40,205 bases of DNA from Gammaproteobacteria bacterium (GTDB taxonomy: Bacteria > Pseudomonadota > Gammaproteobacteria > SZUA-152). The notes below the pieces were generated by a model, which worked only from the letters and a program-made list of their open reading frames with translations, was not told the origin of the DNA and searched no databases. The DNA is taken from contig JAJDNG010000222.1 in assembly GCA_022340845.1 (NCBI GenBank), positions 1 to 40,205 on the forward strand, given 5' to 3'. The position numbers and the translations under genes were made by a program. Positions 25,976 through 35,248 of the stretch are shown here, in pieces; the stretch's first letter is position 1; each line of letters starts with the position of its first letter.

Positions 25976-27019
25976 ATGCCAGCAGAACCACCGGTAATAG
26001 TGAGCGTCGTTTTGCCCATGCGCAATGCCGCATGTACCATCGACGAATGCCTGGAGTCTGTGGTTCACCAGACGTATCCCCATTTCGAAGTGATTCTCAT
26101 CGACGATGGTTCCACCGACGAATCGCTCATCAAGGCAAGGCTCTGGAGCCGGCATGACCGGCGCATCAAACTGTACCGGCAACAGCCCCAGGGCCTGGTC
26201 GCCGCGCTGAACCATGCTCTGGCACTGGCCAAGGGAAAATTTATCGCCCGAATGGATGCCGATGACATCATGCTCCCGCACCGTTTGCAAGCCCAAGTGG
26301 AGTATCTTACCCGTCATCCCCGGACTCACCTGGTGGCCACTCAAGTAGCGTTGTTTCCCCATCATCTGGTGAGCACGGGCTATCAGGAATACATCCGTTG
26401 GCAAAACCAATGTTTGACCCCGCAGGACATGTTGGATGAAATTTATGTGGAATCCCCCATCGCTCATCCTAGCGTTATGTTGCGCCGGTCGGTGTTTGCC
26501 GAACTCGGCGGTTATAGACACGGTGACTTTCCAGAAGATTACGAATTGTGGCTACGTATGATCAACCGCAAAATGCGCTTGGCCAAACTCCCGCAAGTGT
26601 TGTTAAAGTGGCGGCAAAGCAGTGGTCGAAGTTCCAGAGTGGACAGCCGTTATGACAAACAAAAATTCGACGCATTGCGGGCACGGTTTCTTCGCAAAGA
26701 TCCTAGAATTAACACTCAGCGGCCTTTGGTGTTGTGGGGCGCCGGGCGAAAAACCCGCAAAAGGGTGGCGTTACTGGGACTTAAACCCGCAGCGTGGATC
26801 GATGTGGATCGTAAAAAGATCGGTAAAACCTATATGGATGCCCCGGTGGTAAGCCATACATGGTTGCGTGAATATTCAAGACTGGATAACAGTATTCCGG
26901 TCGCGATGAAGCCATTTGTGTTAAGTTATGTTACCAATCATGGAGCAAGCCGCTTGATCGCGGACGAATTGCGCGCGAGTGGCTTTGAGCGTGGTAAAGA
27001 CTATTTAATGGTTGGCTAG
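25976..27019 (+). CDS. Family 2 glycosyltransferase with C-terminal nucleotide-binding-like domain
   Basis: A 347 aa protein. The N-terminal GT-A domain (~1-240) shows VSVVLPMRNAACTIDECLESV, VILIDDGSTDESL, the metal-binding RMDADD and SPIAHPSVMLRR, then EDYELWLRM with the likely catalytic Asp. The C-terminal ~100 residues begin with PLVLWGAGRKTRKRVALL and continue with WIDVDRKKIGKTYMDAPVV. This resembles the small Rossmann-like domains found at the N-terminus of PglD-type sugar acetyltransferases. It would transfer a sugar to a surface polymer. No membrane segment. It starts 30 bases after the DUF302 gene but with no good ribosome binding site, so a shared unit is possible, not proven. Confidence 0.85.
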   Translation: MPAEPPVIVSVVLPMRNAACTIDECLESVVHQTYPHFEVILIDDGSTDESLIKARLWSRHDRRIKLYRQQPQGLVAALNHALALAKGKFIARMDADDIMLPHRLQAQVEYLTRHPRTHLVATQVALFPHHLVSTGYQEYIRWQNQCLTPQDMLDEIYVESPIAHPSVMLRRSVFAELGGYRHGDFPEDYELWLRMINRKMRLAKLPQVLLKWRQSSGRSSRVDSRYDKQKFDALRARFLRKDPRINTQRPLVLWGAGRKTRKRVALLGLKPAAWIDVDRKKIGKTYMDAPVVSHTWLREYSRLDNSIPVAMKPFVLSYVTNHGASRLIADELRASGFERGKDYLMVG

Positions 27020-27030
27020 GAGAGAAACCG

Positions 27031-28293
27031 TTACATCATTTTATGAATTTCTTTCATATAGGCATTCACATCGGTTTCCAGCGAACTGATAAATTCAGAA
27101 TCTAATTGTAATTTTTGGGCTGATTCGGTGCTGGCGATATCAATAGGCTGCACATTATTGAATCCATTGTTGTATCCAATTTGTTTGGTGTACAAATTCG
27201 CGAAATGGACCACCAGGAGTTCGGTGGTCACCTCAGGTGCCAAGGACAAGTCGTCGTGACATTGAGCGATGGTTTGTAAAGTCTCGGACATGTTCCAGCG
27301 TTTGAGTAAGGCGGTGCCAAACTGGTGGTGTAAGGCCTGCAACACTTTATCGATTTCCTCCACGTCCGTAATAGGATTATGGTTGGATATTTCTTTTAAT
27401 ATTTCCAGCACCAACACAACGCCAATGTCGTGCATAAGGCCCATATAAAAATAGTCATTAGTATTTTTTTGTTTCAGGTGTTTGGCGATCAGGCGGGCGC
27501 ATTCTGCGGTGGCTAAACAATGATCGCGAAGCTTCAGTAGGATTTCAGCAAAGTTTTTGTTTTTAGATTCAAACAGGCCTTTATTGCAGAAAAACCAGAT
27601 GTAGTTGATGGTGTCTTTGATGCCGATTCGGGTAATGGCATCCTCCAAAGATGAGCAATTCCGCACGCCGCGATAGCTGGCCGTGTTGGAAAGTGCTACC
27701 AGTCTGGCCGCGATGACCGGATCGTTTTTAAACAAGTCGGCGATTTCGTCGGCGGAGGCGGTATTGTTTTCCGCCATGCGGGTGAGTTTTTCAGCCACAT
27801 CGGACAGCGCCGGCAATGCAAAGTCATTGTTTTTTAATTTGGTGATGATTTGATCCACGATTTGCTTTTTACTGGGTTTTTCCGCAGCCTCATTTTTTTG
27901 CAGTGCTTCGGTCAGCTTTTTGAGTAAATCCGCGCGATCAAACGGTTTGTGGATATAGCCGTCAACGCCGCCCTTAACAGCATCGATCACACTGTTTTTA
28001 TCGGCTCGTGCGGTAAGCATGAAAAACGGAATCGCCTTGGTGTTTTCGTTACCTCTTACATCCGCCAATAATTCGCAGCCTGTTTTATACGGCATGTTCC
28101 AATCGGATAAGATCAGATCAAACGGATTGGATTGAATTTTCTCCCAGGCCTCCTCGCCGTTATTGGTGACGGTTAGCTCGCAGTTTAAATTATTTTTTAG
28201 TATGGTCTTCAAAGCCAGTGCGATGGCGAAATCATCTTCTGCGATCAGGATCTTGAGCTTGGGTTGTTGCAGTTGTTCAGCTGAAATGGCCAT
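27031..28293 (-). CDS. Response regulator with HDOD output domain
   Basis: About 420 aa from the ATG at 28293; a TTG seven codons upstream is also open. The receiver domain (~10-125) has the acidic pair in LIAEDD, the phospho-acceptor Asp in LILSDWNMP and the Lys in YIHKPFD. After a linker with a predicted helix, the HDOD domain (~150-350) shows FALPALSDVAEKLTRM, DPVIAARLVALSN and a degenerate HD-like MGLMHDIGV. HDOD domains lack the HD metal site and act as protein or nucleotide-signal interaction modules. It lies 36 bases downstream of the hybrid kinase gene in the same direction, so it is probably that kinase's partner. Confidence 0.9.
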   Translation of the reverse strand: MAISAEQLQQPKLKILIAEDDFAIALALKTILKNNLNCELTVTNNGEEAWEKIQSNPFDLILSDWNMPYKTGCELLADVRGNENTKAIPFFMLTARADKNSVIDAVKGGVDGYIHKPFDRADLLKKLTEALQKNEAAEKPSKKQIVDQIITKLKNNDFALPALSDVAEKLTRMAENNTASADEIADLFKNDPVIAARLVALSNTASYRGVRNCSSLEDAITRIGIKDTINYIWFFCNKGLFESKNKNFAEILLKLRDHCLATAECARLIAKHLKQKNTNDYFYMGLMHDIGVVLVLEILKEISNHNPITDVEEIDKVLQALHHQFGTALLKRWNMSETLQTIAQCHDDLSLAPEVTTELLVVHFANLYTKQIGYNNGFNNVQPIDIASTESAQKLQLDSEFISSLETDVNAYMKEIHKMM

Positions 28294-28329
28294 GGTTTGA
28301 TTCTCGATGCGCAATGTTCAATTCAATAA

Positions 28330-30075
28330 TTAATACTGTTGCTTTAATGCTTCTGATAATTGTTTTTCGGTCACTATGCCTTTGTCGATTAAGATTTCGC
28401 CGAGCTTTTTCTTGGTTTCTTTTAATTCGGGCAGGAGTATGTGAAATGTGCTGCCTTCGCCAAGCTGGCTTTCCACCCAGATTTTTCCACCATAATGTTG
28501 GACGATTTCTTTACAGATGGTGAGGCCCAAGCCGGTTCCCCGTTGCTCGCGCTTTTGCGAACTGTCTATCTGATGAAATTGCATGAATACCTTGGGCAGT
28601 TCCTCAGGGGGAATACCGATGCCACTGTCGATTATGGCTATATCAATCATGTCGGCGTCCGGCGCGATACCCAAAAGGTTGGTCACAAGCGTCTCGATAT
28701 GGGCGGTATTGTTGCCGGGTTCTATGGGTTTTTTTAAGGTCCCCACCAGTGAAGAAGATTGATATTGATTTTCTGCGCCGGCGTTGGTGATGGTGGCCAC
28801 CGGCAGAGAAGGTTGAAGTTTGCGGATGGTCTCCAGATGGTTGACCGCATTGGACTCTGCGATACTCAAGTCAACGATTGCCATATGGATATCAGAGCCA
28901 TTGCAGTTTATATAGTTGGTGGCATTGGCTATGGTGTCAAAATGCTGCAACTGAATATGCATGTTGCTGAAAATTTCCGACAGATTGTGCGCTGTACGCG
29001 CGTCACTGCTTAATAATATGGCGTTAGCCCAGCGATTGCTGCGGCTCAGGTGAATTCCAACGCTACCGGATTCGGTAAACTTCATGGCATTGGACAACAG
29101 GTTGGACAAAACCTGGACGATTTTATCGCTGTCGCCCAGAACCTTGGCGCTGTCGATTCCGCAGTTGACCTTCAGTTCCAATCCTTTGTTGGCAAATGCC
29201 GGAGAAAACAACTCTGATGTCTCATTGGTGATCTTGATAAGATCCAGTATTTCCGATTTCCACGTCATCTTGCCGGCTTGTATTTTTTGTAAATCCAGCA
29301 GATCGGAGATAAGGCGGGTGAGGCGGTTGCTTTCTTTGTCGATAATATTGAGGAAGTTTTCCTGTTCTTCCCGGTCCAAATTGTCTGCCTCATCCCTGAG
29401 GATCTCAGCGAAAGACTTTATCGCTGTTAATGGCGTACGCAACTCATGAGAGACGATAGAGACCAGTTCCGACATGGTACTGTTGACTTGCGCCAATTGC
29501 TCATTGGCGCGTTGCAAGTCCTCGGTCCGTTCGGCGACCAGGTCTTCCAGGTTGTCGTTTAGGGATTTAAGGCGTTGCTTCTCTTGTTGCAGTTCCTGGG
29601 TGCGCTTTTGCACGATTAATTCCAGATCGTGGTTTTGTTCCATTAGATGCTTGTGCAACAATCTGGATTCCAGGGCGTTATGAATGCGTTTTAAAGTTTC
29701 GTTGCGATCGAAGGGTTTGCTGATAATGTCCTTGGCGCCTTCTCGCAGGGCCTGCATGCGGTTTTCGGTGTTGTTCTCCGCGGTCAACACAATGACCGGC
29801 AGGTCACGCAGCGTCGGGGATTTGTTCATGGCCCGCATCACGTCGAATCCGTCCATGTGCGGCATGCGCAAATCCAGCAATACCAGGTCAGGTTGGCGTT
29901 CGAGGCACTGAGCTATGGCCTGGCGAGAATCCGCCGTGCCGAATATTTGGGTATAACCTGCGCGTGTTAATATTTTTTCCACCAGCGCAATATTAAACGG
30001 TTCATCGTCCACGACGAGGATACGCATCGCAAAGATTTCTTCGAGGCGGTCTTTGGATTGCTGTGGTAATTCCAT
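28330..30075 (-). CDS. Hybrid sensor kinase: receiver - HisKA - ATPase with nested receiver-like insert
   Basis: About 581 aa from the ATG at 30075 (an in-frame TTG at 30186 would add 37). Order: receiver (~17-140; acidic pair 23-24, phospho-Asp 68, Lys 120); coiled coil (~141-205); HisKA with SHELRTPL (His 210); ATPase N box NLLSNAMKF (~325-333). Between N box and G1 box lies an insert of about 129 residues (347-475) that reads like a second, degenerate receiver: AILLSSDARTAHN, AIVDLSIAE and LKKPIEP in the right spacing. The ATPase then resumes with DSGIGI (483-488), the F box and GTGLGL (513-518). The C-terminus LGEILIDKGIVTEKQLSEAL resembles the helix motif of the MshEN/GspE N-terminal domain. 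No membrane segments, so the kinase is cytoplasmic. Its partner is the HDOD regulator downstream. Confidence 0.87.
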   Translation of the reverse strand: MELPQQSKDRLEEIFAMRILVVDDEPFNIALVEKILTRAGYTQIFGTADSRQAIAQCLERQPDLVLLDLRMPHMDGFDVMRAMNKSPTLRDLPVIVLTAENNTENRMQALREGAKDIISKPFDRNETLKRIHNALESRLLHKHLMEQNHDLELIVQKRTQELQQEKQRLKSLNDNLEDLVAERTEDLQRANEQLAQVNSTMSELVSIVSHELRTPLTAIKSFAEILRDEADNLDREEQENFLNIIDKESNRLTRLISDLLDLQKIQAGKMTWKSEILDLIKITNETSELFSPAFANKGLELKVNCGIDSAKVLGDSDKIVQVLSNLLSNAMKFTESGSVGIHLSRSNRWANAILLSSDARTAHNLSEIFSNMHIQLQHFDTIANATNYINCNGSDIHMAIVDLSIAESNAVNHLETIRKLQPSLPVATITNAGAENQYQSSSLVGTLKKPIEPGNNTAHIETLVTNLLGIAPDADMIDIAIIDSGIGIPPEELPKVFMQFHQIDSSQKREQRGTGLGLTICKEIVQHYGGKIWVESQLGEGSTFHILLPELKETKKKLGEILIDKGIVTEKQLSEALKQQY

Positions 30076-30291
30076 GCCGGATTTGCGCGTGTGCTTAAGA
30101 TTGTCTTTAAAAGGTTTTAAAATCAGGAAAATGCTATTATCTGATTTACTTAAGTCGACCTGATCCCAGAAATCTTTAATCCGCAAACGCCGTGAGATTG
30201 CCAGGGAAAATTTGCTATGATGGATCTCGATATTTGACCGAATAGCTCAATAGTTAGAACGCTCGAAGGACATCAGCAAGGAGTAAACAAC

Positions 30292-32145
30292 ATGCCTCAA
30301 TACCGTTCCAGAACCACCACCCACGGACGCAATATGGCAGGCGCACGCGCGCTTTGGCGCGCGACCGGAATGAAGGACGGCGATTTCGACAAACCCATTA
30401 TTGCGGTGGCCAATTCATTCACCCAATTTGTGCCCGGTCATGTGCATTTGAAAGACATGGGGCAACTGGTGGCTCGGGAAATTGAAAGTGCCGGCGGCGT
30501 GGCCAAGGAGTTCAATACCATCGCGGTGGATGACGGAATCGCCATGGGCCACAGCGGCATGTTGTATTCGCTGCCGTCGCGGGAGGTCATCAGCGACGCC
30601 GTGGAATATATGGTCAACGCCCATTGTGCCGATGCCCTGGTGTGTATTTCCAACTGCGATAAAATCACCCCGGGCATGTTGAATGCCGCTTTGCGGTTGA
30701 ATATCCCCACCGTGTTTGTCTCCGGCGGCCCCATGGAATCGGGTAAAAGCATTATCGAAGGCCAGGAAGTGCACCTGGATCTTATTGACGCTATGGTCAG
30801 TGCCGCCAATCCCGCGGTGTCCGATGCCGATGTGATGACCATGGAACGCTCCGCGTGCCCCACCTGCGGTTCCTGTTCCGGCATGTTTACCGCCAATTCC
30901 ATGAACTGTCTGACCGAAGCTTTGGGTTTGGCGCTGCCCGGCAACGGCAGCATGCTGGCGACCCACGCCGATCGTAAGCAGTTGTTTTTACAGGCCGGTC
31001 GCCAGATTGTCGCGTTGGCCAAGCGTTACTATGAGCAAGACGATGTCAGCGCACTGCCTCGGTCTATCGCCACTTTCGAGGCATTTGAAAACGCCATGGC
31101 ACTGGATATCGCCATGGGTGGTTCCACCAACACGATTTTACATTTGTTGGCCGCCGCTCAGGAGGGGGAGGTGAATTTCACCATGAGCGATATCGATCGG
31201 TTGTCTCGCAAAGTACCGCATTTGTGCAAAGTGGCGCCCAGCACCAACCAATTTCACATGGAAGATGTACACCGAGCGGGTGGGGTTATGGCTTTGTTGG
31301 GTGAGTTGGACCGGGCGGGCCTGATTCATAAAGAAGTGCCCACGGTACACAGCGCTTCCATGGCGCAGGCACTGCAAACCTGGGATGTACGCCGTACTGA
31401 AGATGAATCCGTGAAGCGTTTTTATCAGGCGGGACCCGGCAATGTGCCCACTCAGGTGGCGTTCAGTCAGGAAAAACGCTGGCCGGCGTTGGATATGGAC
31501 CGCCAGAACGGCTGTATTCACGATCTCGAACATGCCTACAGTAAAGACGGCGGCCTGGCGGTGTTGTACGGCAATATCGCCATCGATGGCTGCGTGGTGA
31601 AAACGGCCGGTGTGGAGAAAAATAATCTGGTGTTTACCGGCCCGGCACGGATTTACGAAAGCCAGGAGGCTGCGGTGGCGGCCATTCTGGGCGACGCTGT
31701 GAAACCGGGCGATGTGGTAATCATCCGTTATGAAGGTCCGCGCGGTGGCCCGGGTATGCAGGAAATGCTGTATCCGACCAGTTATTTAAAATCCAAGGGG
31801 TTGGGCAAAGCCTGCGCTCTGATCACCGATGGACGTTTCTCAGGCGGCACCAGTGGATTGTCTATTGGTCATGTGTCGCCCGAGGCAGCCGAAGGCGGCG
31901 CCATCGGGTTGGTGGAAGAGGGCGATAGCATAGAGATCGATATCCCTCAGCGGAAAATCAATGTGGCGTTAAGCGAAGAAATATTGGCACAACGCCGTCA
32001 GGCTATGACCGCTAAAGGAGAACAAGCTTGGAAACCAGTGGATAGGCAACGCCAGGTCAGTAGCGCTTTGCAAGCCTATGCGGCCATGACAACGTCCGCT
32101 TCACGGGGTGCGGTACGGGATGTGACGCAATTACAGCGCAAGTAG
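30292..32145 (+). CDS. ilvD: Dihydroxy-acid dehydratase
   Basis: A 617 aa enzyme of valine, leucine and isoleucine synthesis that dehydrates 2,3-dihydroxy-3-methylbutanoate and its homologue. Iron-sulfur ligand motifs are visible: [12 protein letters not shown] and [19 protein letters not shown]. Also seen are the N-terminal [23 protein letters not shown], the [12 protein letters not shown] block and the C-terminal [10 protein letters not shown]. Length is normal for the E. coli-type enzyme. AAGGAG lies about 8 bases before the ATG. It is divergent from the kinase gene and has no operon partner here. Confidence 0.97.
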   Translation: MPQYRSRTTTHGRNMAGARALWRATGMKDGDFDKPIIAVANSFTQFVPGHVHLKDMGQLVAREIESAGGVAKEFNTIAVDDGIAMGHSGMLYSLPSREVISDAVEYMVNAHCADALVCISNCDKITPGMLNAALRLNIPTVFVSGGPMESGKSIIEGQEVHLDLIDAMVSAANPAVSDADVMTMERSACPTCGSCSGMFTANSMNCLTEALGLALPGNGSMLATHADRKQLFLQAGRQIVALAKRYYEQDDVSALPRSIATFEAFENAMALDIAMGGSTNTILHLLAAAQEGEVNFTMSDIDRLSRKVPHLCKVAPSTNQFHMEDVHRAGGVMALLGELDRAGLIHKEVPTVHSASMAQALQTWDVRRTEDESVKRFYQAGPGNVPTQVAFSQEKRWPALDMDRQNGCIHDLEHAYSKDGGLAVLYGNIAIDGCVVKTAGVEKNNLVFTGPARIYESQEAAVAAILGDAVKPGDVVIIRYEGPRGGPGMQEMLYPTSYLKSKGLGKACALITDGRFSGGTSGLSIGHVSPEAAEGGAIGLVEEGDSIEIDIPQRKINVALSEEILAQRRQAMTAKGEQAWKPVDRQRQVSSALQAYAAMTTSASRGAVRDVTQLQRK

Positions 32146-32194
32146 TGTTTCGGATTGGATAAAGTGTGATGGTCGAAGCGCATTCATAGCAGTA

Positions 32195-32869
32195 CTAGAG
32201 GTTGCTCCAATCACTGCTGCGGCGGCGGCGCAATTTGGGGATGGTCAGGCCGATCAATATACCCAACAGTACCACCGCAGCTCCGGTCAAAAACCATTGT
32301 TTGTGGGTGTTTTTACGCAAGCTCTGCAATTCGCCTTTTAAACTATCAAGTTGGTGTTCCAGTGATTCGGTTTGCTGGGTAAGCTGTTGTTTTTCGTTGG
32401 ACAGCTGCAAGGGCTGCGCCGCGATACTGCGAATACGGGTTAATTCCGCCTCCATCTCACCCTTGGTTTTATCCAATATGCGATAATCTTCATTGAGTTT
32501 GTTGTAATTATTGCGCAACTGCTCGATCTGTTCTTGCTGTTGTTTATTTTTCTCTTCCAATTGTGAGAGTTTTTTATTGGCACTGGCCAGTAAATGTCTG
32601 GCGATCGGTTTGTCCGTGAGATGCTGGCTCAGTACCCAGCCTTCAATACCACTATGGGTACGAACGTGCTGAAAACCGTCCTGGGTCTCAAATGCTTCCA
32701 GTTTGGTGCCGGTGGTGAGCGCCCGGATAATTTTGTGCTTATTACTTGGACCCGAACGCAACATGATCGTGACTTCGTCAGCGACGTATAGCGTGGTGCC
32801 GGGTTCGGTTTCCGCTTTCGTTGTTAACGAAATACCCAGAATCAGAATAGCGAATAAAATTTTTTGCAT
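32195..32869 (-). CDS. SH3-domain / coiled-coil membrane protein (YgiM/TIGR04211-like)
   Basis: About 224 aa from the ATG at 32869; a TTG three codons upstream is also open. The signal peptide (ILFAILILGISLTTKA) is followed by a bacterial SH3 domain (~25-90: TLYVADEVTIMLRSGPSNKHKI, GIEGWVLSQHL). A long coiled coil follows (~95-185), then a C-terminal membrane segment (~195-215: WFLTGAAVVLLGILIGLTI) and a basic end. This is the typical layout of the TIGR04211 family (E. coli YgiM). The SH3 part should be periplasmic; the function is not established. Convergent with ilvD. Confidence 0.88.
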   Translation of the reverse strand: MQKILFAILILGISLTTKAETEPGTTLYVADEVTIMLRSGPSNKHKIIRALTTGTKLEAFETQDGFQHVRTHSGIEGWVLSQHLTDKPIARHLLASANKKLSQLEEKNKQQQEQIEQLRNNYNKLNEDYRILDKTKGEMEAELTRIRSIAAQPLQLSNEKQQLTQQTESLEHQLDSLKGELQSLRKNTHKQWFLTGAAVVLLGILIGLTIPKLRRRRSSDWSNL

Positions 32870-33252
32870 AACAACCAAAGTGTAAGCATAAACTTTGCCA
32901 TATAAGCATACGCTAATCTCTCAAAGACTATGATTTCTTGGTAAAATGAGGAAATCTATGAAAAACTGTGGTATAAATTGCAATCTTGAATGTTGACCAT
33001 CGCCTTATGCCTGCAGTGTAACAACCAATGTGATAACGCATGCAATAACGAGGGTAGGAAATTTCCGGGAACAAATAAAAACTAACCGGTTTTTAAGGTC
33101 TTGGGCATGTGACCGCTTAAAATTGACGCTATCAAACCGATTGCGATAAATTCGTGCCCTAATGATGTGGTTGCGATGAGGGAGGGCTGTACATGCTCGT
33201 TGGCAACCGATTTTGCAGAAACGTAGTTTATTAAAATGAAATGGGGTAGATC
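32870..33252. other. 383-base divergent gap
   Basis: No gene is seen. It must hold promoters for the SH3 protein (minus) and the cytochrome (plus). A weak sigma70-like pair, TTGACG (33123-33128) and GATAAA (33145-33150) with a 16-base spacer, lies about 100 bases before the cytochrome. A GGGG-type site stands before the ATG at 33253. Confidence 0.35.
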
Positions 33253-33909
33253 ATGATAAAAAAAGTCATATCAATGATGACAGTGGTGCTGTTGGCTGTA
33301 TTTGCGGGAGGAGTGAATGCGGATCAAACGATCGCCGGTGGCATGAGTGTCGCGGATGGTGATCCAAATGCGGGAAAATCCAAATCTGAATTATGCCATG
33401 GTTGCCACGGAGTGAATGGGATAAGTGTTGATCCAACCACGTTTCCCAATTTGGCGGGACAATTCGCCGGGTATATTTTCAAGCAGGTACAGGATTTCCA
33501 ATTGGGCAATCGACACGACGACACCATGAGCGCCATGGCAGCGACCGTAACCAGCCTGCAGGATTTAAAAGATATTGCGGTGTATTTTTCCAAGCAAAAA
33601 ACCATGGAAGGCAAACCTACCGGCAGTGCGGCGGCTAAAACAGGCGATACCATATTTCATAACGGTGTGCCTAAAGCCGGTGTCTACGGTTGCATTAATT
33701 GTCACGGTAAAAACGGCAAAGGCCGCGGCAAGGGCAATTCATTGTTTCCGGTGATTGGCGGCCAGCAAAAAGCCTATATAGTCAAACAGTTAAAAGATTT
33801 CAAAGCAGGTACTCGTAAAAACGACCCGGCCGGTATGATGGGCGACATCGCGAAAAAACTCTCCGACGAGCAAATCAACGCCGTGGCAGAATACCTGTCC
33901 GGCTTGTAA
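33253..33909 (+). CDS. Diheme cytochrome c (cytochrome c4-like)
   Basis: A 218 aa protein with a signal peptide (VISMMTVVLLAVFAGGVNA). Two class I cytochrome domains follow. The first has the heme site CHGCHG and a Met-containing distal loop near DTMSAMAATVTSLQDLKDIAVYF. The second has CINCHGKNGKG and PAGMMGDIAKKLSDEQINAVAEYLSGL. Two-domain architecture and length match cytochrome c4, a periplasmic electron carrier to terminal oxidases. It is a likely acceptor of electrons from sulfur oxidation here, by inference. It stands alone, convergent with the ABC ATPase gene. Confidence 0.9.
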   Translation: MIKKVISMMTVVLLAVFAGGVNADQTIAGGMSVADGDPNAGKSKSELCHGCHGVNGISVDPTTFPNLAGQFAGYIFKQVQDFQLGNRHDDTMSAMAATVTSLQDLKDIAVYFSKQKTMEGKPTGSAAAKTGDTIFHNGVPKAGVYGCINCHGKNGKGRGKGNSLFPVIGGQQKAYIVKQLKDFKAGTRKNDPAGMMGDIAKKLSDEQINAVAEYLSGL

Positions 33910-33996
33910 CTTCGAATTCCGGAGGCTTGGGAACAACAAAGCGTGGCAAGGGGAAAAGCACTATCTAACCAGGGTAGTCTGTTCCCCGGGCGCTTA

Positions 33997-34066
33997 GGCC
34001 ACAGTACTTTCCTTTGGCCGCAGTACTTTCCTTTGGCCACAGTAACTACTTTGGCCAAAGTCACTT
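33997..34066. repeat. About 3.7 tandem 19-base repeats
   Basis: GGCCACAGTACTTTCCTTT (33997-34015), GGCCGCAGTACTTTCCTTT (34016-34034), a diverged GGCCACAGTAACTACTTT (34035-34052) and a partial GGCCAAAGTCACTT (34053-34066) lie head to tail. They fill the gap between the convergent cytochrome and ABC ATPase genes. Confidence 0.9.
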
Positions 34067-34082
34067 CAGACTGTAGCGGTGA

Positions 34083-35150
34083 CTACACTCTTTCCGCGGC
34101 TCTTCCCGCGGGAAATGCCACGACATGATGCATATCCAGAGCAATACCCACCTGATCCCCCACCGCATGATCATGATGGCTGGGGAATAACGCCAAAATC
34201 TTGCTTCCCGTCGGCATTTGTAGCGTATACAAAATATCGGCTCCCTTGAAAGCTTTGTGCACGACTTTGCCGTGTAACGCGTTGTCGGATTCAGCAACGA
34301 CCACATCATCGGGGCGCAACAAAATGTCCACTTTACTGCCGCGTTCCCATTTATACGCCCGGTCTCCGCGGATAATACCCAATTCGGTTTCGATTGTGTC
34401 CGGAGACATCATGGTACCTTGTAAAAACACTCCCTGGCCGATGAAATCGGCGACAAATTGATCCAGCGGCTCGTGATACAGGTTGTACGGGGTGTCAAAT
34501 TGGTGGATTTTGCCGGCTTTTAGCACGCCCACTTGGTCGGCCATGGCGAAGGCTTCATCCTGGTGGTGGGTGACCAGGATTCCGGTGATACTTTCTTTTT
34601 TTAAGATATTGCGCACTTCCACGCTGAGGTTTTCGCGGATGTCCGGATCCAGGCTGGAAAAAGGTTCGTCCAATAAGATTATGGTGGGTTTGGCCGCTAA
34701 TGCGCGCGCCAGGGCGATGCGTTGTTGTTGACCGCCGGATAACTCGTGAGGAAAGCGGTGTTCGAAATTTTCCATGCCCACCAACGCCAGCAAGTGCTCC
34801 ACAGCCTGGCGTTTTTCTTCCGTGGGACAGCGGCGGATGCCAAAACTGATGTTGTGAAACACATCCATATGCGGAAACAGTGCATAGTCTTGAAACACCA
34901 TGCCCAGGCGGCGTTTTTCTGGCGCCTGCATGAAACCGGGTTTGGACATCAAGCGGCCTTCCATAATGACTTCGCCCTGGTACACCGGTTCAAACCCGGC
35001 AATGGCTCGCAGCACTGTGGTCTTGCCACAACCGCTGGGGCCTAACAAACAAACCAGGCTGCCTTGGTTAACGTGTAAGGAGAGATTGTCGACGACAATA
35101 GTGTTTTGATAGCGGCATTGGATATTTTTAACTTCGAGTAATGGCTTCAT
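34083..35150 (-). CDS. ABC transporter ATP-binding protein (FbpC/PotA type)
   Basis: About 355 aa from the ATG at 35150; an upstream TTG at 35180 is open but adds nothing family-like. The nucleotide-binding domain (~1-235) has Walker A GPSGCGKTT, a Q-loop FQDYALFPHMDV, the signature LSGGQQQR, Walker B IILLDEPFSSLD and the switch LVTHHQDEA. A TOBE-like domain follows (~275-345). This matches ATPases of Fe(III), spermidine or sulfate/molybdate importers; the overall pattern is closest to FbpC. No permease or binding-protein gene lies nearby, so the substrate is unknown. Downstream of argF on the same strand by about 98 bases. Confidence 0.88.
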   Translation of the reverse strand: MKPLLEVKNIQCRYQNTIVVDNLSLHVNQGSLVCLLGPSGCGKTTVLRAIAGFEPVYQGEVIMEGRLMSKPGFMQAPEKRRLGMVFQDYALFPHMDVFHNISFGIRRCPTEEKRQAVEHLLALVGMENFEHRFPHELSGGQQQRIALARALAAKPTIILLDEPFSSLDPDIRENLSVEVRNILKKESITGILVTHHQDEAFAMADQVGVLKAGKIHQFDTPYNLYHEPLDQFVADFIGQGVFLQGTMMSPDTIETELGIIRGDRAYKWERGSKVDILLRPDDVVVAESDNALHGKVVHKAFKGADILYTLQMPTGSKILALFPSHHDHAVGDQVGIALDMHHVVAFPAGRAAERV

Positions 35151-35248
35151 ATTGAGATATTTTAACTGCCAAGCGGCCAAGATATTTTAAAAACTTGGTG
35201 TCATTAGGGGCTTGGCGGCTATTCTTGGTTTTTCAGACTTTGTAACAT

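Noticed and set aside
28294-28314. Extended TTG starts for several minus-strand genes (HDOD regulator, kinase, ABC ATPase, argD, SH3 protein)
   Set aside because: In each case a downstream ATG fits the family start as well or better and the extension adds no conserved residues.
30198-30221. ilvD promoter TTGCCA / TATGAT
   Set aside because: The spacer is only 12 bases, so the two hexamers cannot be paired.
30415-31022. Antisense open frames in ilvD (183 and 194 aa)
   Set aside because: Shadow frames within a conserved enzyme gene with no motifs of their own.
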